Assembly (NCBI RefSeq): GCF_900155915.1
Contig: NZ_FTPO01000003.1
Location: forward strand, 460,867-524,866
Source of the DNA: Microbacterium sp. RU33B
Lineage (GTDB): Bacteria > Actinomycetota > Actinomycetes > Actinomycetales > Microbacteriaceae
Reading direction: 5' to 3'
DNA: 64,000 bases
Within the stretch, counting starts at the first letter, position 1, and the number at the start of each line of letters is the position of its first letter. Below, in pieces: positions 54,998-62,736 of the stretch. Position numbers and translations under genes: made by a program. The notes below the pieces were generated by a model. It did not search any database, had not been told where the DNA came from, and was given only the letters and a program-made list of their open reading frames with translations.

Positions 54998-55729
54998 TTA
55001 CTGCTCGATCGCGCTCTGCGGCGTGCCGGCCTTGAGGGCGGCGAGCCGCGCCTCGACCTCGGTGAGCTCACCGAGGTCTTCGAGGCTCTCGAACTGCGCA
55101 TCGAGCGTCGAGGCGGCGATCTCGGCCTTGCCGGCCGCCAGGGCCTCCTGGCGGCGGATCTTGTCTTCGAACCGGCCGAGTTCGCTCGTGGGGTCCATGA
55201 CGTCGATCGACTTGATCGCGTCGTGCACCTTGTTCTGCGCCTCGGCGACCTTGGCGCGGGCGAGCATCTCGGAGCGCTTCGACTTGAGCTCCTCCAGCTT
55301 GCCCTTCATGCCGTTGAGGCCGCTCTTGAGCTTGTCGACGACCTCGGTCTGCGAGGCGATCTGCGGCTCGGCGGCGCGTGCTTCGCGCTCCTCGCCGATC
55401 TGCTTCTGCAGCGCGATCTTGGCGAGGCTGTCGAACTTGTCGGCGCCGACCGGGTCGATCGCGCGAAGCTCGTCGGCCTTGCGGCTCGCGGCGAGGGCCT
55501 TGTTGCCCCATTCGGTCGCGGCCTGCACGTCCTCCTGGTGGTCGCGCTCGAGCAGGCGCAGGTTGCCGATCGTCTCGGCGATGGCCGCCTCGGCGTCGGC
55601 GATGTTGTTCGTGTAGTCGCGCACGAGCTGGTCGAGCATCTTCTGAGGATCCTCGGCCGAGTCGATGAGGGAGTTCACGTTCGCGCGGACGAGCGTGGAG
55701 ATGCGACCGAAGATGGACTGCTTTGCCAT
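54998..55729 (-). CDS. pspA: PspA/IM30 membrane-stress protein
   Basis: This 243-residue ESCRT-III-like coiled-coil protein coats and stabilises damaged membranes. It starts MAKQSIFGRISTLVRANVNSLIDSAEDPQKML, the amphipathic membrane-binding helix, followed by long Glu/Lys/Ala helices. AGGAAGG precedes the ATG at 55729. It follows a TPM-domain gene by 81 bp on the same strand and ends before a strong terminator. Confidence 0.93.
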   Translation of the reverse strand: MAKQSIFGRISTLVRANVNSLIDSAEDPQKMLDQLVRDYTNNIADAEAAIAETIGNLRLLERDHQEDVQAATEWGNKALAASRKADELRAIDPVGADKFDSLAKIALQKQIGEEREARAAEPQIASQTEVVDKLKSGLNGMKGKLEELKSKRSEMLARAKVAEAQNKVHDAIKSIDVMDPTSELGRFEDKIRRQEALAAGKAEIAASTLDAQFESLEDLGELTEVEARLAALKAGTPQSAIEQ

Positions 55730-55810
55730 CGGTGTTTCCTTCCTGATGAGGGTGGATCTATCGGGGTTGACGAAGGGGAGAGGATGCCGCGGTGCGGCGG
55801 ACGGGGTTGG

Positions 55811-57835
55811 TCAGAAGCGGCGTCCTCCTCGACGGGCGCGGGTTCCTCCGCCGCCGAAGCTTCCGGTGCGCATCCCGCCGCCGCGGCTGCCGCCCGACGA
55901 CCCGCCGCCGAACATGCCGCCGAAGCCGCCGGACGATCCGCGGCTACCGCCGCCTCCACCGCCGCCGAGGAGGGAGTTGATGACGATGCCGCCCAGGACG
56001 GCGCCCATCATCCCGCCCCCGTTCGAGCCGCCGGAGGACCCGCCGAACATTCCGCCCATCCCTCCGCCGTCGAAGGCGCCGACGTCGTTCTGGGCTGCCT
56101 GGATCGACTGCGCGGCGAGCTGGTTGGCGCGCTGGGCGTATGCGAGGGCCTGCTCGGGGCTGGAGGCCTGGAGCTGCTGTGCCTGCACGAGCGACGCGCC
56201 GGCTTCGGCGAGGCGTGTGCGGGCTTCGGCGCCGACGGCTCCGCGACGCGCCGTGATGTAGTTCTCCGCGGCGGAGACCTGAGACTGGGCCTGCATGATC
56301 TGCTGGCCCAGCATCTGCTGGGCGCGCTGCGCCTGGGCCTGCGCATCGCGCACGCCCTGCACGACGCCGTCGATCTGCTGGTTCGCCGCTTCGAGCGCCT
56401 CGAGGGTCACGAGCGGACGTTTCTGCGTGCTCGCGAGGTTCGCCCGGGCGGCGTCGAGCTGCTGCCGGGTGGCGGCGATGACGCCGGCCACACGGCCGTC
56501 AGGGTCGGGGAGGGCACCGGCGGTGGCGATGTCGCGCTCGAGCTCGGCGATGAGGGCGACGGCATCCTGCTCGCCCTGCGCGAGGTCGGTCCCGAGCTTG
56601 TCGATCGCCTGTTCGAGCAGGACGGCCTGACCCACGGCCTCCTCGGCGGCGCGGATGCCCACGGCGGCCTCCCCGCCGTTTCCGGCGCCGATGGCCCGCT
56701 CGGCTGCGGAGAGCTGCTCATCGGCGAACGCAATGCGCTGGCGGGCCTGCTCGGGGTTGTCGGCGACCGTCGCGAGGGCGGCGGGCGCGTACGACGCGGC
56801 GAGCCTCGTGAGCGACGCCTCGGCGGCGTCGATGTCGGCGGCGGCCTTCACGCGCTGCTCCTGCACCCGCGCGAGAGCCTCGGGGGCGTTCTGCTCGAGC
56901 TTGCGGAGCTCGTCGAAGGCGGCGGCCTTCTCGTCGAGCCGCGCATTCGCACCCTCGAGCAGCTCGAGGATCTGCGCGTTCCACGCGCGCACCTGCTGCT
57001 CGCTGTCCGGCGTCGAGTCGTCGAGCTGCTGCTGCAGCGAGAAGGCCCTGTCGAGATCGGCCTTGGCCTGCCCGAGCGCCTGCTCGAACTCCACCGTCGC
57101 GGCGTCGCCGAACTGGGCCTTGGCGAAGCCCAGCTCCTGCTCGCTCGTGCGCAGTGCGTCATCGGTCTGCACGAGGGCGGATGCCGCGCGGCGCGCGAGC
57201 TCGGCGGTGGCGATCGTGTCGATCTCGTTCACGGGGCCGCCGCCCGGGGCGGCGGGCTGCGTCGCCCGGCGGCGACGGCGCGCGATCAGCCAGATCACGA
57301 CGGCGATCGCGGCCACCGCGAGGAGGACCAGGAGCCACGGGAAGCCCGCTGCCGAACCGCCGCCGGCGAGAGCGGACTCGAATGCGGCGCCGGCCGCCGT
57401 CACGGCACCGGCGTAGTCGTTCGATCCCAGCGCCCCGGCTGCGGCATCCTCTACTGCGGTGATCTGCTCGTTCGAGAGCGGGCCCTCGGAATCGGCCGAC
57501 AGGTAGAGCTGCCGGCCCTCGGTCGAGATCGCGAGGAGGTACTGCCGAGGACCCAGGCCGTTGGCCGTCGCCGTCTCATTGGCCCACCCCTCGCTGCTGG
57601 AGGGATTGGTGAACGCGTCGACGAACACGACGTAGAGCTGGGCGCCGGTGGAGTCTGCGACGCGGCTCAGCTCCTCGTTCGCGGAGGCGGCCTGCGACGA
57701 GCTGAGGACGCCCGCGTCATCCTGCACGAAGCCCGAACCCAGGTCCAGGGGATCGGTGGCCCAGGCGGCACCGCCCAGGCTCGAGATCATCACGACGACG
57801 GCCGCTGTGAGCGCCGCTGCCCATCGCGCACGCAT
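55811..57835 (-). CDS. TPM-domain membrane protein with coiled coil and Gly-rich tail
   Basis: This 674-residue protein has a signal peptide (1-27), an extracytoplasmic TPM domain (about 35-155), one membrane helix (about 163-184) with a basic RRRRR stop-transfer, a long Ala/Gln/Glu coiled coil (about 200-560), and a Gly/Ser/Met-rich tail ending in basic residues. GGAGGGGG precedes the ATG at 57835. Linkage with pspA suggests it recruits PspA to the membrane under envelope stress. Confidence 0.83.
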   Translation of the reverse strand: MRARWAAALTAAVVVMISSLGGAAWATDPLDLGSGFVQDDAGVLSSSQAASANEELSRVADSTGAQLYVVFVDAFTNPSSSEGWANETATANGLGPRQYLLAISTEGRQLYLSADSEGPLSNEQITAVEDAAAGALGSNDYAGAVTAAGAAFESALAGGGSAAGFPWLLVLLAVAAIAVVIWLIARRRRRATQPAAPGGGPVNEIDTIATAELARRAASALVQTDDALRTSEQELGFAKAQFGDAATVEFEQALGQAKADLDRAFSLQQQLDDSTPDSEQQVRAWNAQILELLEGANARLDEKAAAFDELRKLEQNAPEALARVQEQRVKAAADIDAAEASLTRLAASYAPAALATVADNPEQARQRIAFADEQLSAAERAIGAGNGGEAAVGIRAAEEAVGQAVLLEQAIDKLGTDLAQGEQDAVALIAELERDIATAGALPDPDGRVAGVIAATRQQLDAARANLASTQKRPLVTLEALEAANQQIDGVVQGVRDAQAQAQRAQQMLGQQIMQAQSQVSAAENYITARRGAVGAEARTRLAEAGASLVQAQQLQASSPEQALAYAQRANQLAAQSIQAAQNDVGAFDGGGMGGMFGGSSGGSNGGGMMGAVLGGIVINSLLGGGGGGGSRGSSGGFGGMFGGGSSGGSRGGGMRTGSFGGGGTRARRGGRRF

Positions 57836-57992
57836 GTTCCCCCTCCACGGGGCGTGAAGCAAGCCCCGCGCCGAGTCTATGCAGGGCGGAGCATGCGGCG
57901 GAAGGCGCGGGGGTGTGCGTTCGCCATGAAGCGCGTCGCTGCGCTGTGGTAATGCGCGCCGCGGGTAGCGTGGCGCACTCGGAGGGCACGCG

Positions 57993-58826
57993 ATGGACGA
58001 TCGATACGGCACGGATGTGCTGGCCGCAGGCTGGCGCGACCGTGCGCAGAAGCAGCTCCCGCGGGTTGCGGTGTCGCGGGGTCTCGTGGTGGAGGTCGCG
58101 GCCGACGGATTCTGCGGTGCGGTGACCGGCGTCGGCGGCGGCAACGTCGAGCTCGAGGATCGCCGGGGCAGGAAGCGGCTCTTCCCCTTGGGGCCCGGGT
58201 TCCTGATCGACGGTCGGGATGTCGTCCTCACGCCTCCCGCGCCGTCGGCGCCCGCTGGGCCGAAGAGAACGGCATCCGGTTCGTTCGCGGCTCCGCAGAC
58301 GCGCGCCCGTGTGGCTCGCCCCAGCCGCATCCTCGTCGAGGGTCGGCACGACGCCGAGCTGGTCGAGAAGGTGTGGGGGGACGACCTGCGCGCCGAGGGC
58401 GTCGTCGTCGAATACCTCCAGGGCGTCGACCTGCTGGAGGAGCTGCTGGAGAGCGAGCCGCCGTCGGCCGAGCGCAGGTACGGCGTGCTTGTGGACCACC
58501 TCGTGCCCGGCTCCAAGGAGTCGCGCATCGCCGAGCGCATCTCGGCCGGCCGGCACGGGGCGCACCTGCTGATCGTCGGGCACCCGTACATCGACGTGTG
58601 GCAGTGCGTCACCCCCCAGGCGGTCGGCATCGCGCGCTGGCCGGAGGTGCCGCGCGGCATCGAGTTCAAGGTCGGAGTCTGCCGGGCGCTGGGCTGGCCC
58701 GCGCGCGATCAGGCCGACCTCGCCCGCGCGTGGCAGCGCATCCTCGCGTCGGTGACGACCTATCGCGATCTCGATCCGGCGCTGCTCGGCCGCGTCGAGG
58801 AGCTCATCGACTTCGTCACGGCCTGA
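57993..58826 (+). CDS. DUF3097 protein with TOPRIM-like motifs
   Basis: This 277-residue protein is of the actinobacterial DUF3097 family. An N-terminal beta-rich part (1-85) precedes a domain with ILVEGRHDAELVEKVWG (E116, D120) and VLVDHLVPGSKESRIAERI (D168). Those are reminiscent of the TOPRIM acidic motifs of RNase M5. A GGAGGG site precedes the ATG. TAGCGT further upstream is a -10 candidate. The function is unknown; a nucleic-acid role is inference. Confidence 0.8.
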   Translation: MDDRYGTDVLAAGWRDRAQKQLPRVAVSRGLVVEVAADGFCGAVTGVGGGNVELEDRRGRKRLFPLGPGFLIDGRDVVLTPPAPSAPAGPKRTASGSFAAPQTRARVARPSRILVEGRHDAELVEKVWGDDLRAEGVVVEYLQGVDLLEELLESEPPSAERRYGVLVDHLVPGSKESRIAERISAGRHGAHLLIVGHPYIDVWQCVTPQAVGIARWPEVPRGIEFKVGVCRALGWPARDQADLARAWQRILASVTTYRDLDPALLGRVEELIDFVTA

Positions 58827-58884
58827 CCGTCGGCGCCCGGCTGCCGGGGCACCCGCGCACCAGCGGCCCGGCTACCCTTGTCGA

Positions 58885-59619
58885 GTGTCCGAGACCCCAG
58901 CCGAGCCCCGCCCGTACCGCGACAAGCCCGTGTCGTTCGTGCGGCGCAGCGGCCGGGTGACCGAGGCCCAGGACCGTGCGTGGTCGGAGCTCGCCCCGCA
59001 CTACGTCATCGACGTCCAGCGGGATGCCGCCGCCACCAGCATCCTCCCCGGTTCGACCCTCGACCCGAACGCGGTGTGGGGGCGCACCGCGCCCCTCATC
59101 GCCGAGATCGGCTCGGGGCAGGGGCACGCGATCGTGCATGCGGCCGGATCGCGTCCCGACACGGACTTCCTGGCGATCGAGGTGTTCCGGGCGGGCCTGG
59201 CCCGCACGATGCTCGACGCCGATCGCGCCGAGCTCGGCAACCTCCGCCTCGTCGAGGCGAACGCCCCCGAAGTGCTGCAGCACCTGCTGCCCGAAGCATC
59301 CCTCGACGAGCTCTGGATCTTCTTCCCCGACCCGTGGCACAAGAACAAGCACACCAAGCGACGGCTGATCACGCCGGAGTTCGCCCCGCTCGCGGCCCAC
59401 GCCCTGAAGGACGGCGGGATGCTGCGACTCGCGACCGACTGGGAGGACTACGCCGTCCAGATGCGCGAGTCGCTCGATCCGGCGCCCGGGTTCACGCGTG
59501 CCTTCGAGGGGGAGTGGGCGCCTCGGTTCGACGGCCGCATCGAGACCGCGTTCGAGCGCAAGGGAGCGCGGGTGGGCCGCGACATCCGCGACCTGTCGTA
59601 CCGCCGAGTCCCGAGATGA
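58885..59619 (+). CDS. trmB: tRNA (guanine46-N7)-methyltransferase
   Basis: This 244-residue SAM-dependent enzyme makes m7G46 in tRNA. The SAM loop EIGSGQGHA, the catalytic and tRNA-binding FPDPWHKNKHTKRRL segment and the C-terminal TAFERKG motif are all intact. TACCCT is 6 nt before the GTG start. The stop overlaps the next gene as ATGA. Confidence 0.93.
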   Translation: MSETPAEPRPYRDKPVSFVRRSGRVTEAQDRAWSELAPHYVIDVQRDAAATSILPGSTLDPNAVWGRTAPLIAEIGSGQGHAIVHAAGSRPDTDFLAIEVFRAGLARTMLDADRAELGNLRLVEANAPEVLQHLLPEASLDELWIFFPDPWHKNKHTKRRLITPEFAPLAAHALKDGGMLRLATDWEDYAVQMRESLDPAPGFTRAFEGEWAPRFDGRIETAFERKGARVGRDIRDLSYRRVPR

Positions 59620-60896
59620 CGGAGATCCCCCCGGCGCCGTCGCCTCCGGCCGACCGGTGGCGGATCGTCCGGCCGCTCGCGCACCACGACTTCCGGATGC
59701 TGTTCTCCGCCGTCGTGCTGTCGGTGTTCGCCGCCGGGATGTGGGCCGTCGTGATGGTCTACAGCGTCATCGACGCGGGCGGCGACGAGCTCGCCCTGTC
59801 GCTGGTGGCCGCGGCGTCGGCCGTGGGCCTGCTCGCGTGCGCGATCCCGGGCGGCATCGTCGCCGACCGCGTGTCGCGGCGGCTCGTCCTGCGGGTCGTG
59901 GAGGCCGCCAACCTGCTCGCGATCTCGACGATCGTCGCGGCGGGGTTCGCCGGAGGCGTGACGATCCCGCACCTCGCGATCGTCGCGTTCGTGCTGGGCG
60001 CCGGGGCGGGATTCTTCTTCCCCGCGTACAGTGCGATCCTCCCGCGCATCCTCCCGCCCGGCCAGCTCCTGGCCGCCAACGGACTCGAGGGGGCCATCCG
60101 TCCCGCCCTCCAGCAGGCGGCCGGCCCCGCGGCCGCGGGCATGATCGTGGCCGCCGTGATCGCCCCCGCTCACGCGTCGGTGGGCGTCGCCCTTGCGCAC
60201 GGTGTGGCTCTCGTGCTGCTCCTGTTCGTACGGCCCGAACCGCCGGTCGCCCACGACGCCCCGGTCTCGTCGGGGGCGCTGCGCGACCTCGTCGACGCCG
60301 TGCGCTTCACCGCTCGCACACGGTGGCTGCTGTGGACACTGCTGTTCGCGACGATCTGGGTGCTGGTCGTGCTCGGACCCGAGGAGGTGCTGCTCCCGTT
60401 CCTCACCCGCGACCGCATCGGCGAGGACCCGAGGTGGTTCGGCTTCCTCCTCGCCGTCTACGGCGTCGGGGGAGTGGTCGGGTCGATCGTCGTGTCGTCG
60501 CGGAAGCTCCCGCGGCGCTATCTCACCGTCATGACACTCGCGTGGGGCTTCTCGACCCTGCCGTACATCGTGCTCGGCTTCACCGACGTGTACGCGCTCA
60601 TGCTGCTCTCCGTCTTCGCGATGGGGTTCGGCTTCAGCTACGGCAACGTCATCTGGGGAACCCTGCTGCAGCGGCGGGTGCCCACGCACATGCTCGGGCG
60701 CGTCTCGAGCCTGGACTTCTTCGTCTCGCTCGCGCTCATGCCCGTCTCGATGGCGCTCGCCGGACCTCTGGCGAAGGTCGTGCCGATCCCGGTGATCTTC
60801 GTCGTCGCCGGCATCGTGCCCTTCGTCCTGAGCTGGATCGTGCTGTTCATCGCGCGCATGCCGCAGGACGAGATCGCGCATCCCCTGGGAGACTGA
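59616..60896 (+). CDS. MFS transporter (MFS_3-type exporter)
   Basis: This 426-residue major facilitator has twelve predicted helices and the loop GGIVADRVSRRLVLR after helix 2, the family's motif A. It resembles MFS_3 exporters such as those for macrolides or enterobactin. It is translationally coupled to trmB and followed after 4 bp by the next gene. The substrate is unknown. Confidence 0.85.
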   Translation: MTEIPPAPSPPADRWRIVRPLAHHDFRMLFSAVVLSVFAAGMWAVVMVYSVIDAGGDELALSLVAAASAVGLLACAIPGGIVADRVSRRLVLRVVEAANLLAISTIVAAGFAGGVTIPHLAIVAFVLGAGAGFFFPAYSAILPRILPPGQLLAANGLEGAIRPALQQAAGPAAAGMIVAAVIAPAHASVGVALAHGVALVLLLFVRPEPPVAHDAPVSSGALRDLVDAVRFTARTRWLLWTLLFATIWVLVVLGPEEVLLPFLTRDRIGEDPRWFGFLLAVYGVGGVVGSIVVSSRKLPRRYLTVMTLAWGFSTLPYIVLGFTDVYALMLLSVFAMGFGFSYGNVIWGTLLQRRVPTHMLGRVSSLDFFVSLALMPVSMALAGPLAKVVPIPVIFVVAGIVPFVLSWIVLFIARMPQDEIAHPLGD

Positions 60897-60900
60897 GACC

Positions 60901-61830
60901 GTGCCCGCTCATCCGACCGCCGCCCTCGCCCCGAATCGACCCGTGGTCTCGTGGGCGATCGCGCCCGCTCTGCTCGTCTGCCTCGCCGCACCCGCCTTCT
61001 TCGTCGTGCGGATCGCCTGGCTCGGGTGGGTGCTGCTGGCCGCAGGTCTCCTCGCCGCCTGGCTCGTGGAGCGGCAGTCACGCTCCCAGACCGACTTCGC
61101 ATTCGTCGCCGGCACGGGCTCGCCCGCGCAGGTCGCCGCGGCGCAGGCATCCGAGACGTCCGTCCGGCGTCCGAGCATCCTGCGCGACGCGTCGCTGATC
61201 GCCGTCGGTCTGCTCATCGTGAGCGTGATCCCGCTCAAGGCCGAGCTCGACAACCTCGCGATCCTGCGGTTCGCGCTCGCGCTCGGCGGAGCAGTGGCCG
61301 TGCCGTACGTGATCTCGCGCTGGGTCTACCGCGACCACGCGATCCGCTTCCCGTGGCGCGGCGGCGGGCGGTGGACGACCTTCCAATGGACGTGGCTCGT
61401 CGCCGTGCTGGTGCTCGGCTGGCTGATCCTGCCGTTCTACTTCATCACGTCGGGCGTCTACCTCAACTGGCCCGTCGTCGACACTCCCGAGCTCATCGCC
61501 CGGCTGTTCGTCGGCGTCGGCGCGGTGGGCATCTGGGACGAGCTGTTCTTCATCTGCACGTGCTTCGCGCTCCTGCGCCGGCACTTCGCCGACGGCACCG
61601 CCAACGTGCTGCAGATGATCGTGTTCGTGTCGTTCCTGTGGGAGCTCGGCTACCAGGCGTGGGGTCCTCTCCTGACGATCCCGTTCGCGCTGCTGCAGGG
61701 CTTCATCTTCATGAAGACCCGCTCGCTCACGTATGTCGTCACGGTGCATCTGCTGTTCGACGCCGTGGTGTTCCTCGTGCTCGTGCACGCGCACAACCCG
61801 GGGCTTCTCGACGGGATCTTCCTCGTCTGA
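60901..61830 (+). CDS. CPBP/Abi-type multispanning membrane protein
   Basis: This 309-residue protein has about eight hydrophobic segments and the layout of CPBP-family proteins. The typical EExxxR motif is WDELFFICTCFALLRR here, so the first acidic residue of the pair is Asp and the arginine spacing is off. HLLFD near the C-terminus matches the third motif. It may be a divergent or inactive intramembrane protease. The start is GTG at 60901. Confidence 0.65.
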   Translation: MPAHPTAALAPNRPVVSWAIAPALLVCLAAPAFFVVRIAWLGWVLLAAGLLAAWLVERQSRSQTDFAFVAGTGSPAQVAAAQASETSVRRPSILRDASLIAVGLLIVSVIPLKAELDNLAILRFALALGGAVAVPYVISRWVYRDHAIRFPWRGGGRWTTFQWTWLVAVLVLGWLILPFYFITSGVYLNWPVVDTPELIARLFVGVGAVGIWDELFFICTCFALLRRHFADGTANVLQMIVFVSFLWELGYQAWGPLLTIPFALLQGFIFMKTRSLTYVVTVHLLFDAVVFLVLVHAHNPGLLDGIFLV

Positions 61831-61869
61831 CGAGGCCCCGCTGCCCAGGCGCTGCTCAGGGCGGAGCGC

Positions 61870-61900
61870 TAGCGTGGGGGATGGATCCGGAGCCGGATCC
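61870..61900 (+). promoter_or_regulatory. gdx promoter and 5' hairpin
   Basis: TAGCGT (61870-61875) is a -10 box. The transcript should begin near 61882, at a perfect 8-bp inverted repeat, GGATCCGG (61883-61890) and CCGGATCC (61893-61900), just before the riboswitch core. Confidence 0.5.
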
Positions 61901-61941
61901 CCGGACGACGGATCAGTACCCGGTGAGCGACAAGACTGGCC
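61901..61941 (+). promoter_or_regulatory. Guanidine-III (ykkC-III) riboswitch
   Basis: The segment contains CCGGACGA (61901-61908), GTACCCGGT (61916-61924) and ACAAGAC (61930-61936) in the order and spacing of the guanidine-III consensus. The two CCGG segments can form the pseudoknot helix and CAGT/ACTG the second helix. The Shine-Dalgarno AAGGAG (61942-61947) follows immediately, so guanidinium binding would free it and allow translation. Confidence 0.88.
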
Positions 61942-61953
61942 AAGGAGTCAGTC

Positions 61954-62277
61954 ATGTCGTGGGTCATCCTCATCGTGTCCGGTGTGCTCGAAGCCGTCTG
62001 GGCGACGGCGCTCGGAAAGTCCGAGGGCTTCACCAAGCTCTGGCCCACGGTGGTCTTCGGCGTCACGCTGTTGATGAGCATGGGCGGTCTCGCGTGGGCC
62101 ATGCGCGACATCTCGACGGGGACGGCCTACGCGGTGTGGGTCGGCATCGGCGCGTCGCTCACCGTGGTCTACGCGATGGTCACCGGCGACGAGGACTTCT
62201 CCGTCGTCAAGATGCTCCTGATCCTCGGCCTCGTCGGATGCGTCGTGGGCCTGAAGCTCGTCTCCACCGAGCACTGA
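61954..62277 (+). CDS. gdx: Guanidinium exporter of the SMR family
   Basis: This 107-residue four-helix SMR transporter swaps guanidinium for protons as a dual-topology dimer. The essential glutamate is E13 in SGVLEAVWATALGKSEGF, a Gdx rather than Qac signature. The ATG at 61954 follows AAGGAG by 6 nt. A guanidine-III riboswitch just upstream identifies the substrate with good confidence. No urea or guanidine carboxylase genes are nearby, so export is the response. Confidence 0.93.
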   Translation: MSWVILIVSGVLEAVWATALGKSEGFTKLWPTVVFGVTLLMSMGGLAWAMRDISTGTAYAVWVGIGASLTVVYAMVTGDEDFSVVKMLLILGLVGCVVGLKLVSTEH

Positions 62278-62332
62278 CCGGTCGGTATCCTTCACGTTAA
62301 CGCTCAGGTGGAAGCGACTTCGGGGTGAATAC

Positions 62333-62360
62333 TTGACGTCGCGCGGGGGCAGAGTATCTT
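62333..62360 (+). promoter_or_regulatory. Promoter of small RNA 1
   Basis: TTGACG (62333-62338) and TATCTT (62355-62360) are separated by 16 bp. The inferred start is G62368, 7 nt after the -10 box. The same elements and spacing occur at 62546-62573. The sequence GTGAA shortly before the -35 is also shared. Confidence 0.72.
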
Positions 62361-62367
62361 CAGTCCT

Positions 62368-62472
62368 GCGAGGGGAAAACAGAGACGAGGAACCCGCAAG
62401 GGAGCCGGACACGGAGACAGATCTCGCACTGATGATCGCCCCGTGGCCTCGGCTCCGGGGCGATCTTCGTTT
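62368..62472 (+). ncRNA. Candidate small RNA 1 of a tandem paralogous pair
   Basis: A transcript of about 105 nt is inferred. It would start GCGAGG at 62368, with GCGAG closing against CTCGC (62423-62427), and end at a terminator whose 10-bp stem is GATCGCCCCG (62434-62443) with CGGGGCGATC (62456-62465) followed by TTCGTTTC. The core is purine-rich with several GGA motifs and a CCC-GCAA-GGG hairpin. The body before the terminator is 66 nt, the same as in copy 2, and about half the positions match without gaps. No Rfam family is recognised. Confidence 0.7.
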
Positions 62473-62545
62473 CTGATGGATTACGACCTTGGTCTGGGGA
62501 TTTCTCACCTTGAAGTTGAGGATGAGATGACTTGGAAGTGAACCC

Positions 62546-62573
62546 TTGACGACCGGACACCGACGCGTATGTT
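62546..62573 (+). promoter_or_regulatory. Promoter of small RNA 2
   Basis: TTGACG (62546-62551) and TATGTT (62568-62573) are separated by 16 bp, as in copy 1. The inferred start is G62581, again 7 nt after the -10 box and again followed by CGA. Confidence 0.72.
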
Positions 62574-62580
62574 TGGTCGT

Positions 62581-62686
62581 GCGAACAGAGAACGGAAACG
62601 GAACGGCCCGCAATGGCCGGGAGACGGGAACCGCCCCTCGCAGAATGATCGCCCCGGAGCTTCGGCTTCGGGGCGATCTTCGTTTT
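62581..62686 (+). ncRNA. Candidate small RNA 2 of a tandem paralogous pair
   Basis: A transcript of about 106 nt is inferred from G62581. GCGA closes against TCGC (62638-62641). The core carries ACAGAGA, repeated CGGAA motifs and a GGCC hairpin. The terminator has the same GATCGCCCCG stem (62647-62656 with 62669-62678), extended by AGC/GCT to a TTCG tetraloop, followed by TTCGTTTT. The offset from copy 1 is exactly 213 bp. The 459-bp space 62278-62736 holds these two units and nothing else recognisable. Confidence 0.72.
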
Positions 62687-62736
62687 CGGCCCGCTGCGGG
62701 GTTGACCGGAGCAGGATCGGGCGGTTGCATCGAAGG

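Noticed and set aside
62432..62476. Short frame starting MIAP in both small-RNA units, which could be a conserved peptide
   Set aside because: The shared residues are encoded by the identical terminator stem, there is no ribosome site at suitable distance, and the second copy runs on into unrelated sequence.
62368..62640. The small-RNA pair as CsrA-sponging RNAs because of GGA motifs
   Set aside because: Only two strict ANGGA motifs per copy, fewer than known sponge RNAs carry, and no csrA gene is in the window. Kept only as a possibility.
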